A stretch of DNA of 64,000 bases from positions 2,852,001 through 2,916,000 of the forward strand of contig NZ_CP107954.1 in assembly GCF_036067295.1 (NCBI RefSeq). The letters are read 5' to 3'. The stretch's first letter is position 1. Every line of letters begins with the position of its first letter. This stretch comes from Kribbella sp. NBC_00382 (GTDB lineage: Bacteria > Actinomycetota > Actinomycetes > Propionibacteriales > Kribbellaceae). A program made the position numbers and the translations under genes. Below are positions 25,790-33,183 of the stretch, one piece after another. The notes under the pieces are model-generated. The model worked only from the letters and a program-made list of their open reading frames with translations, made no database searches and was not told the DNA's origin.

Positions 25790-26850
25790 TGAAGGTTCTC
25801 AGCGTCGTGGGCGCCCGCCCGCAGTTCGTGAAGCTCGCCCCGATCGCGGAGGCGTTCGCCGCCACCGAGCACGAGCACGTGATCGTGCACACGGGGCAGC
25901 ACTACGACAAGAACATGTCCGACGTGTTCTTCGCCGACCTGAAGATCCCAGCCCCCGACGTCCACCTGGGCGTCGGGTCGGGCAGCCACGGTGTCCAGAC
26001 CGGCGCGATGCTGTCGGCGATGGACGCGGTACTGGACGAGCACCGCCCGGACTGGGTGCTCGTCTACGGCGACACCAACTCGACCCTGGCCGGCACCCTG
26101 TCGGCGGTGAAGATGCACCTGCCGGTCGCGCACCTCGAGGCCGGTCTGCGCTCCTTCAACCGGTCGATGCCGGAGGAGCACAACCGGGTGCTCACCGACC
26201 ACGCGGCCGACATCCTGCTCGCCCCGACCGAGGTGGCCATGGGCCACCTGGCCAACGAGGGTCTGAAGGACCGCTCGCGGCTGGTCGGCGACGTCATGAC
26301 GGATGTCTGCTTCCGGGTTCGCGACGCGGTGAAGGACCAGCCGCTGGAGCTGCCGGACGGCCTTAAGCGTGGGGAGTACCTGGTCTCCACCATCCACCGG
26401 GCCGACAACACCGACGACCCGGCGCAGCTGGCCGCGATCGTTGACGGCCTGGCGGCGCTGGACACCCCGGTGCTGCTGCTCGCGCACCCGCGCCTGGTCG
26501 CGCGCTGCGCCGAGTTCGGCATCAAGCTGGAGCGTCCGGGTGGTTCGCTGCACACCGCCGAGCCGCTGGCCTACCCGCAGATGGTCGCGGCGGTCCTGGG
26601 CTCGGTCGGCGTCGTGACGGACTCGGGAGGCCTGCAGAAGGAGGCCTTCCTGCTCGGTACGCCGTGCACCACGCTGCGCACCGAGACCGAGTGGACCGAG
26701 ACCATCGAAGACGGCTGGAACGTGCTCACCACGGACCTGTCGAAGCTGCCGGAGCTGGCCGTCCGGCCGGTACCGACCGCAGCCCAGGCCGAGCCGTACG
26801 GCGACGGCCAAGCAGCCGGCCGGGTCGTCGCAGCACTCGCCGCAGGATAG
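25789..26850 (+). CDS. wbpI: Non-hydrolysing UDP-N-acetylglucosamine 2-epimerase family (WbpI/WecB type)
   Basis: A 353-residue GT-B fold epimerase. 'VVGARPQFVKLAPIAEAFAA' is the conserved N-terminus, 'IVHTGQHYDKNMSDVFFADL', 'VYGDTNSTLAGTLSAVKMHL' and 'HLEAGLRSFNRSMPEEHNRV' are family blocks, and 'TDSGGLQKEAFLLGTPCTTL' is near the C-terminus. WecB enzymes interconvert UDP-GlcNAc and UDP-ManNAc; WbpI does so on UDP-GlcNAc(3NAc)A. The neighbouring wbpB/E/D-like genes favour WbpI, but sequence alone does not separate the two. It precedes an acyltransferase gene by four bases. Confidence 0.88.
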   Translation: MKVLSVVGARPQFVKLAPIAEAFAATEHEHVIVHTGQHYDKNMSDVFFADLKIPAPDVHLGVGSGSHGVQTGAMLSAMDAVLDEHRPDWVLVYGDTNSTLAGTLSAVKMHLPVAHLEAGLRSFNRSMPEEHNRVLTDHAADILLAPTEVAMGHLANEGLKDRSRLVGDVMTDVCFRVRDAVKDQPLELPDGLKRGEYLVSTIHRADNTDDPAQLAAIVDGLAALDTPVLLLAHPRLVARCAEFGIKLERPGGSLHTAEPLAYPQMVAAVLGSVGVVTDSGGLQKEAFLLGTPCTTLRTETEWTETIEDGWNVLTTDLSKLPELAVRPVPTAAQAEPYGDGQAAGRVVAALAAG

Positions 26851-26854
26851 GACG

Positions 26855-28033
26855 ATGACGAAGGCAGCCGAAGAGAAGTCGCAGGAACCGATCACCACCG
26901 CACCGCCGGCTCAGGACGAGCCGGCGGTGCCGGTGGTGGCCGGCCCTGCCGACGAGCCGCCGAAGAAGCGGCTGCCCCGGGTCGAGTCGCTCACCGGTCT
27001 GCGCTGGTGGGCGGCGTTCTTCGTCTTCACGCACCACATGACGAACCTGGCTCCGCTGCCGATCTTCAAGTTCCTCACCTACGGCACCTCCGGAGTCACC
27101 TTCTTCTTCGTCCTGTCCGGGTTCGTGCTGACCTGGTCGGCGCAGCCTGGGACCAAGGTCCGGACGTTCTACCGGCGCCGGTTCGCCCGGATCTGGCCGG
27201 CCCACGCGGTCGCCCTGATCGCGGCGGTCTTCGTCTTCTACCGCTTCCACCCGGATCCGGCGATGAGCTGGATCAAGCCGTTCGACATCGGCGTCCTGCT
27301 GCTGTCGCTGGTCCTGCTGCACGGCTGGTCCAACGACCCGACGATCCTGTACTCCGGCAACCCGGCGTCCTGGACCTTGTCGGTCGAGGCCTTCTTCTAC
27401 GCGTACTTCCCGTTCGTCTGGCGGGCCACCCAGCGGCTGAAGCTGGCCGGTGGGCTGATCCTGTGCGCGTCGGTGGTGGTGATCGGCGCGGGGTACAAGC
27501 TGCTCCTGTTCCACTACCCGCAGACGTTGCCGCAGCTGCCGCAGCCGGTCTGGCACTCGGTCGCGTTCCTGTTCGGTATCGGCCTGGCGATCGCGCTGCG
27601 GTCGGGCTGGCGGCCGTGGCTGCCGTTCCCGGTGGCCTTCGCGATCTTCGCGGTCGGGATCTACACCCTGTACTACTCCGGTCTGCACCGGACGATCCCG
27701 CTAGCCACCACCATGGCGCTCACCCAGAAGGAGATCCTGACCGTCCTGTACGGCCTGCTGATCCTGTCGGTGGCCGCCCGGGACATGCGCGGCGGCCGGT
27801 CGCTGTTGCGCAGCAAGCCGCTGGTCGCGCTCGGCCAGTGGTCGTACTCCTTCTACCTGGTGCACGCCACCATCCTTTACGCGATCCGTGAGTTCCACGG
27901 CGTTTCCGCTCCGGCCAGCTGGTCGAACCTGACCTGGTACGCCGGGGTGCTGGCGCTCTCGATCGCCGCCTCAGCCTTGCTCTACAAGTGCGTTGAACAC
28001 CCGCTAGAGAAGCGCCTGCGAGGTCCCCGATGA
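26855..28033 (+). CDS. Membrane O-acyltransferase, acyltransferase-3 (OafA/YrhL) family
   Basis: A 392-residue protein with an acidic/proline-rich cytoplasmic N-terminus (about 50 residues) and about ten membrane helices. 'RVESLTGLRWWAAFFVFTHH' contains the conserved catalytic-region histidine of the family, 'GVTFFFVLSGFVLTWSAQ' is the next block, and 'FYRRRFARIWPAHAVALIAA' carries the R-x10-P/H hallmark. Such enzymes acetylate or acylate glycans; here it probably decorates the operon's polysaccharide. A 25-base gap before the next gene is the largest inside the operon. Confidence 0.88.
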   Translation: MTKAAEEKSQEPITTAPPAQDEPAVPVVAGPADEPPKKRLPRVESLTGLRWWAAFFVFTHHMTNLAPLPIFKFLTYGTSGVTFFFVLSGFVLTWSAQPGTKVRTFYRRRFARIWPAHAVALIAAVFVFYRFHPDPAMSWIKPFDIGVLLLSLVLLHGWSNDPTILYSGNPASWTLSVEAFFYAYFPFVWRATQRLKLAGGLILCASVVVIGAGYKLLLFHYPQTLPQLPQPVWHSVAFLFGIGLAIALRSGWRPWLPFPVAFAIFAVGIYTLYYSGLHRTIPLATTMALTQKEILTVLYGLLILSVAARDMRGGRSLLRSKPLVALGQWSYSFYLVHATILYAIREFHGVSAPASWSNLTWYAGVLALSIAASALLYKCVEHPLEKRLRGPR

Positions 28034-28058
28034 ATGATTCATACCAAGTGGAGTTTTC

Positions 28059-29360
28059 GTGCGTATCGCAGTAGTTGCCCTAGGCAAGATCGGACTGCCG
28101 CTGGCGGTCCAGTTCGCGACCAAGGGACACCAAGTCGTCGGTGTCGACATCAACCAGGCGTTCGTCGACCTGGTCAACGCGGGCAAGGAGCCCTTCCCGG
28201 GTGAGGCCCACCTCGGCGAGCTGCTGGCCGAGACCGTCGCGGACGGCCGGCTGCGGGCGACCAGCGACTACGCCGACGCCATCCCCGGCGCCGACGCGGT
28301 CGTCCTCGTCGTCCCGCTGTTCGTGGACGAGAAGACCGGTGAGCCGGAGTTCGGCTGGATGGAGAGCGCGACCCGCTCGCTGGCCGAGCACCTGAGCCCG
28401 GGCACCCTGGTCAGCTACGAGACCACGCTGCCCGTCGGCACCACGCGGAACCGCTGGAAGCCGCTGCTGGAAGAGGTCTCCGGCCTCACCGAGGGCACCG
28501 ACTTCCACCTGGTCTTCTCCCCGGAGCGGGTGCTGACCGGTCGCGTCTTCGCTGACCTGCGCAAGTACCCGAAGCTGGTCGGCGGTCTGTCCGAGGAAGG
28601 CGCCAAGCGCGCCATCTCGTTCTACGAGGCCGTTCTCGACTTCGACGAGCGCGCCGACCTGCCGCGCGGCAACGGCGTCTGGGACCTCGGCTCGGCCGAG
28701 GCGTCCGAGCTGGCGAAGCTGGCGGAGACCACCTACCGCGACGTCAACATCGGCCTGGCGAACCAGTTCGCCCGGTTCGCCGCGAACAACGGCATCGACG
28801 TGCACCAGGTGATCGAGGCCTCGAACTCGCAGCCCTACAGCCACATCCACCGTCCCGGCATCGCCGTCGGCGGCCACTGCATCCCGGTCTACCCGCGGCT
28901 GTACCTGTGGACCGACCCGGCCGCCACCGTCGTCCGGGCCGCCCGCGAGGCGAACCTCGACATGCCGGAGTACACCATCGGTCTGCTCGAGGGCGCGTAC
29001 GGCGACCTGGCCGGCGCGAAGGTCGTCGTCCTGGGCGCCTCGTACCGCGGCGCGGTGAAGGAGACCGCCTTCTCGGGCGTCTTCCCGGCCGTCGAGGCGC
29101 TGAAGTCGCGTGGCGCCGAGGTGTTCGTGCACGACCCGATGTACTCCGACGAGGAGCTGCAGGGCCTGGGCTTCACGGCGTACCACCTGGGCGAGCCGGT
29201 CGACGCAGCGGTGCTGCAGGCCGACCACCCGGAGTACAAGCAGCTGACCCCGGCCGAGCTGCCGGGCGTACAGGTGCTGGTGGACGGTCGCGACGCGACC
29301 GACGCCGCTCGCTGGGCGGGTGTCCGTCGGATCGTGATCGGAAGGTCGGTCCGCCAGTGA
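28059..29360 (+). CDS. wbpA: UDP-N-acetylhexosamine 6-dehydrogenase (WbpA/WecC type)
   Basis: A 433-residue NAD-dependent nucleotide-sugar dehydrogenase that oxidises C6 to a carboxylate in two steps. Rossmann region 'RIAVVALGKIGLPLAVQFAT' has Ala in place of the usual first glycine of G-x-G-x-x-G. 'TLVSYETTLPVGTTR', 'VFSPERVLTGR' and 'SAEASELAKLAETTYRDVNI' are central-domain blocks, and the catalytic cysteine is in 'AVGGHCIPVYP'. It would supply UDP-GlcNAcA (WbpA route) or UDP-ManNAcA (WecC route); operon content favours the former. GTG 28059 is the start. The stop overlaps the next gene by four bases (GTGA). Confidence 0.88.
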   Translation: MRIAVVALGKIGLPLAVQFATKGHQVVGVDINQAFVDLVNAGKEPFPGEAHLGELLAETVADGRLRATSDYADAIPGADAVVLVVPLFVDEKTGEPEFGWMESATRSLAEHLSPGTLVSYETTLPVGTTRNRWKPLLEEVSGLTEGTDFHLVFSPERVLTGRVFADLRKYPKLVGGLSEEGAKRAISFYEAVLDFDERADLPRGNGVWDLGSAEASELAKLAETTYRDVNIGLANQFARFAANNGIDVHQVIEASNSQPYSHIHRPGIAVGGHCIPVYPRLYLWTDPAATVVRAAREANLDMPEYTIGLLEGAYGDLAGAKVVVLGASYRGAVKETAFSGVFPAVEALKSRGAEVFVHDPMYSDEELQGLGFTAYHLGEPVDAAVLQADHPEYKQLTPAELPGVQVLVDGRDATDAARWAGVRRIVIGRSVRQ

Positions 29361-31969
29361 CGCGTTCCCCGGAAGAACTTCGGGTGGTGATGCTCGTCGC
29401 GAACGCGGTCACCAACGACAGCCGGGTCCGTAAAGAGGCAGCAGCGCTGGCCCAGGCCGGAGTACAGGTGACTGTGCTCGGGGTCGCGAGCTGGGGTGAA
29501 CCGCAGTCGCGCGAGATGCTCGACGGCGCGATGGTCGTACGGGTGGCGGTGCCGTTCACCCTGCGCGAGGAGCGCAAGTTCGCGCGCAAGAAGCACCGTG
29601 AGTGGCGTCCGCCGTTCCTCGGGTACAAGACCCCGCGGGCGTACCGGGCCCGGAGCCTCCGGGTGCAGTCCGGGCTCAAGGAGATCAAGGCCGACTCGGG
29701 CCACGCGATCCAGGCCAAGAAGGCCGGCCAGACCGGACCGCTGGCCTACAAGGTCGGCGTTCTGGGCCGCTTGGTACGCCGGAGCGGCTGGCAGGCCGCC
29801 CGGCGCGGCATCTGGCTGCGCAAGGGTCTGGGCAACGCGATCGACAAGCCGTTCCGTTCGGGCTGGCGGGCGTACGACGGCGTGGCGCACCGGCTGACCT
29901 GGCCGGCGCGCTGGCGCCGGGTGCACCCGGACGCGCTCGACTACGAGTTCGCCTTCGGTGACCTGATCGACCGGCTCGAGCCGGATGTCGTGCACGCGCA
30001 CGACATGCACGTGATCGGGGTGGCCGCGCGGGCGGCGGGTCGCGCGAAGCTGCGCGGCAAGGACCTGAAGGTCGTCTACGACGCGCACGAGTACGTGCCG
30101 GGCATCGCCCTGTACGGACCGCGCACGAAGAAGTTCATCGCCGCGTGGGCCAACCACGAGAGCGAGTACATGGGTTCGGCCGACCGGGTCATCACGGTCA
30201 GCACCGCGATCGCCGACCGGCTGGAGAAGGAGCACAAGCTCCCGCTCAAGCCGACCGTCATCCTGAACACCCCGGACATCCCCGAGGTGGTCGAGATCGA
30301 GCACGACATCCGGGCCAAGGTCCGGCTGCCGCGCGAGGTTCCGTTGCTGGTCTACAGCGGCGGCATCACCGCGGTCCGCGGGATCGAGACCGCGATCCAG
30401 GCGATGCCGAACATGCCCGGCGTGCACCTCGCCGTGGTCGCCGTGCCGTCGCCGAAGCAGCCCGCGGTCGACGTCCTGCGCAAGCTGGCGGAATCGCTCG
30501 GCGTCGAGGACCGGATGCACTACCTGTCCCCGGTCGCGCCGCACGAGGTGACCGCGTTCCTCTCGACGGCGGACGCCGGCATCATCCCGATGCTGCGCGC
30601 TCCGAACCACGAGATGGCGATGCCGAACAAGCTGTTCGAGTACAGCCTGGGCGAGCTCCCGGTGCTGGTCAGCGACATGGCCAGCATGAAGGAATGGGTC
30701 ACCTCGCACGGCATCGGCGAGTACTTCGAGGCCGCGAACCCGGCCAGCTTCGCGGAGAAGGCGAAGCTGCTGCTGAGCCGCACCGAGACGTACCGCGAGC
30801 GGCTGGCGGACCCGGCGTACAAGCACGAAGCGGCGTGGAGCGGGCAGGCCGATCGGCTGCGCGAGCTCTACACCCAGATGCTCGGCCGGACGCAGCTGGA
30901 GCCGGTCATCGACCCGAACTCGGAGGCGCCCGGACGGCGGCTGCTGATCGGGCCGTCGAACAGCGCCGGTCAGGCGTACCTGTGGACGACCGCGGTGACC
31001 CGTGAGGTCCCGTCGATCGCCGCGGAGTCGCTGTCGACCAACAGCGGCAGGTACGACTTCAAGGTGCACCGCGCCGCGACGTTCGAGCAGTACCGCGCCG
31101 ACTTGCGCTGGCAGCTGGAGCTGACCGCGTGGGCGCTGCAGAACGTCACCCACGTGCTGTTCGAGGCGGGTCGGCCGATGTTCGGTCAGCTGGCCGGCCA
31201 GATGTGGACCATGGACGTTCCGATGCTCGACGCGGCCGGGATCCAGCACGGTCTGGTCTTCCACGGTTCCGAGGTGCGCGACCCGGCCCGACACCGCCGG
31301 ACGTACCAGTTCTCGCCGTTCGCCGATCCCACCGACGAGCTGACCGTCCGGCTGCAGGCGGCCAACGACCTGCTCCGCGAGCACCTGACCGGCTACGACG
31401 GACCCAAGTTCGTCACCACGCCCGACCTGGTCGAGTACGTCGAGGGCAGCGTGTGGCTGCCGGTCGTCGTCGACCCGGACGAGCTGGCCTCGGCGACTCC
31501 GGTCATGGAGCGGGACGTACCGGTGGTGCTGCACGCGCCGTCGGCAAGCGCGTTGAAGGGTTCGGTGTTCGTCGATCCGGTACTGACCGAGCTCGATGCC
31601 CGTGGCCTGATCGAGTACCGCCGGCTGCAGGGTGGTGTTCCGCACCCGGAGGTGGTGGCGATGGTCAAGGACGCGGACATCGTCGTCGACCAGCTGCTGC
31701 TCGGTTCGTACGGTGTCTTCGGCTGCGAGGCGATGGCGGCCGGCCGGGTCACGGTCGGGCACGTCGCCGACCACGTCCGGGCTCTGCTGCCGACCGACCT
31801 GCCGATCGTCGAGGCGACGCCGGACGACCTGACCGAGGTGATCGAGCGGCTCGTCGCGGAACGCGAGGAAGCCCGCAAGATGGCCGACGCCGGGCCGCGG
31901 TACATCCGTGAAGTACACGATGGGCGTAAGTCCGTCGAGGCATTGTTGCCCTTCCTCGGCGGAAGGTGA
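29357..31969 (+). CDS. Two-domain glycosyltransferase fusion
   Basis: An 870-residue protein. Residues 1-510 form a GT4-like enzyme: 'VVMLVANAVTNDSRVRKEAA', 'LEPDVVHAHDMHVIGVAARA', 'VVYDAHEYVPG', and donor-site 'NHEMAMPNKLFEYSLGELPV'. It has an unusually long basic insertion near residues 70-180 (KFARKKHREWRPPF...). Residues about 525-870 repeat the domain of the 21831-23051 protein: 'RRLLIGPSNSAGQAYLWTTA', 'GIQHGLVFHGSEVRDPARHR', 'VVLHAPSASALKGSVFVDPV' and 'DADIVVDQLLLGSYGVFGCE'. The fusion suggests two sequential sugar transfers by one polypeptide. GTG 29357 overlaps the dehydrogenase stop. Confidence 0.82.
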   Translation: MTRSPEELRVVMLVANAVTNDSRVRKEAAALAQAGVQVTVLGVASWGEPQSREMLDGAMVVRVAVPFTLREERKFARKKHREWRPPFLGYKTPRAYRARSLRVQSGLKEIKADSGHAIQAKKAGQTGPLAYKVGVLGRLVRRSGWQAARRGIWLRKGLGNAIDKPFRSGWRAYDGVAHRLTWPARWRRVHPDALDYEFAFGDLIDRLEPDVVHAHDMHVIGVAARAAGRAKLRGKDLKVVYDAHEYVPGIALYGPRTKKFIAAWANHESEYMGSADRVITVSTAIADRLEKEHKLPLKPTVILNTPDIPEVVEIEHDIRAKVRLPREVPLLVYSGGITAVRGIETAIQAMPNMPGVHLAVVAVPSPKQPAVDVLRKLAESLGVEDRMHYLSPVAPHEVTAFLSTADAGIIPMLRAPNHEMAMPNKLFEYSLGELPVLVSDMASMKEWVTSHGIGEYFEAANPASFAEKAKLLLSRTETYRERLADPAYKHEAAWSGQADRLRELYTQMLGRTQLEPVIDPNSEAPGRRLLIGPSNSAGQAYLWTTAVTREVPSIAAESLSTNSGRYDFKVHRAATFEQYRADLRWQLELTAWALQNVTHVLFEAGRPMFGQLAGQMWTMDVPMLDAAGIQHGLVFHGSEVRDPARHRRTYQFSPFADPTDELTVRLQAANDLLREHLTGYDGPKFVTTPDLVEYVEGSVWLPVVVDPDELASATPVMERDVPVVLHAPSASALKGSVFVDPVLTELDARGLIEYRRLQGGVPHPEVVAMVKDADIVVDQLLLGSYGVFGCEAMAAGRVTVGHVADHVRALLPTDLPIVEATPDDLTEVIERLVAEREEARKMADAGPRYIREVHDGRKSVEALLPFLGGR

Positions 31970-31970
31970 C

Positions 31971-33143
31971 ATGCGGGTTCTGATGGTTGCGCAGTCCCCG
32001 ATCGCCGGGGACTCGCGCATCCTGCGCGAAGTCGCGGCGCTGACCGGAGCCGGCCACGTGGTGCACGTGGTCGGCCGGGATGTGCCGGAGGGCTTCACGC
32101 TCGAAGGTGGCGCGACGGTCGAATCGGTTTCCCGCTCGGCCGGTCTGCGCGGCGGTAGCGGTCCTGCTGTCGGTCATGGGCAGCGTGGGGCGAAGGTGCT
32201 CGTGCAGCGGTTCGGCCGGTGGCTGTTGCTGCCGGAGCACCGGCTGCGGACGGAGAAGCAGTGGCGTACTGCAGCTGCTGCGACTTTGTCGGGGCTTGAG
32301 CCTTTCGAGGTGGTGCACGCGCACGACTTCAACACTTTGGAGTTGGCCGCTGCGTTTGCCTCTCGTTGGTCGGCGACGCTGGTCTACGACAGCCATGAGT
32401 TGTGGTTCGACCGGGCGCTGCCCGGGCGGCCGACACCGTTGTGGCGCGTGCGTGGGCGTCGATCTGAGCTCGCGCTGGCTCGTCAGGCTGCGGTGGTCTT
32501 CACTGTCAGCGATGGGATTGCTCGCCGGTTGCGTGAGCGCGGGTTGCCGGACGTGCGGGTAATCCGGAACACGTTCCCGCGTCCCGAGGTCGCTCCTTCG
32601 TTGCCCTCGGCACCTACCGGACTGCTGTACGCCGGTCGCGTCGGCGCCGGGCGGGATCTGCCGGCCGTGGTCGAGGCGGCTCGGCTGCTGGCGCCCTTCC
32701 CGACGTTGCTGATGGGCTCGGTCGATCCGAACTACCGGCTTGACCTCGGCTCGGTCCAGAAGGTGCCCGAGACGTCGATCGACGAGGTCGACCGGGTGCT
32801 GCAGGAGTCGGGGATTTCCCTTGTCACGTTGACGAACACGTGCGAGAACCACCGGCTGGCCCTACCCAACAAGCTGTTCCACGCGGTGCGCGCCGGAGTA
32901 CCGGTCGTTGCCGCGGATCTGCCTGAGCTGCGGGCGGTCATCACTCGGTACCACCTGGGCACTCTCTACACGCCTGGCGACGGCGCTTCGCTCGCTGCCG
33001 CGGTGCGGTCGTTGATCGCGGACTATGCCGGGTACGTCGACGGCGTACGGGCTGCCGGTGACGAGCTCAACTGGGAGCACGACGCGGAGGTACTGGTCTC
33101 GGCCTACTCGGCCCTGGCCAAACCACCTGCCAACGCGCACTGA
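31971..33143 (+). CDS. Glycosyltransferase, GT4 family
   Basis: A 390-residue GT-B enzyme, last gene of the operon. 'VLMVAQSPIAGDSRILREVA' matches the N-terminal pattern of the first half of the fusion protein (N/D-S-R-[IV]-x-[KR]-E), so the two are related. 'FEVVHAHDFNTLELAAAF' and 'LVYDSHELWFDRALPG' are acceptor-domain blocks; 'GLLYAGRVGAGRDLPAVVEA' opens the donor domain and 'RLALPNKLFHAVRAGVPVVA' is the donor site. Its stop is immediately followed by a 14-bp terminator. Third codon positions are somewhat less biased here than in the preceding genes by eye. Confidence 0.87.
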   Translation: MRVLMVAQSPIAGDSRILREVAALTGAGHVVHVVGRDVPEGFTLEGGATVESVSRSAGLRGGSGPAVGHGQRGAKVLVQRFGRWLLLPEHRLRTEKQWRTAAAATLSGLEPFEVVHAHDFNTLELAAAFASRWSATLVYDSHELWFDRALPGRPTPLWRVRGRRSELALARQAAVVFTVSDGIARRLRERGLPDVRVIRNTFPRPEVAPSLPSAPTGLLYAGRVGAGRDLPAVVEAARLLAPFPTLLMGSVDPNYRLDLGSVQKVPETSIDEVDRVLQESGISLVTLTNTCENHRLALPNKLFHAVRAGVPVVAADLPELRAVITRYHLGTLYTPGDGASLAAAVRSLIADYAGYVDGVRAAGDELNWEHDAEVLVSAYSALAKPPANAH

Positions 33144-33177
33144 AAGACCCCGGCAGCTTGAGGGCTGCCGGGGTCTT
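33144..33177. terminator. Intrinsic terminator ending the polysaccharide operon
   Basis: AAGACCCCGGCAGC (33144-33157) pairs perfectly with GCTGCCGGGGTCTT (33164-33177) around a six-base loop and is followed by CTTCCTTT. It begins at the stop codon of the last glycosyltransferase gene and lies seven bases from the end of the convergent peptidase gene, so it probably works in both directions. Confidence 0.92.
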
Positions 33178-33183
33178 CTTCCT

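Noticed and set aside
19465-32098. Very long open frames on the minus strand opposite the glycan operon (for example 19465-21870, 28889-32098) and opposite other genes
   Set aside because: Their translations are Arg/Val/His/Asp-rich without family motifs, and they mirror the high third-position GC of the real plus-strand genes. They are shadows.
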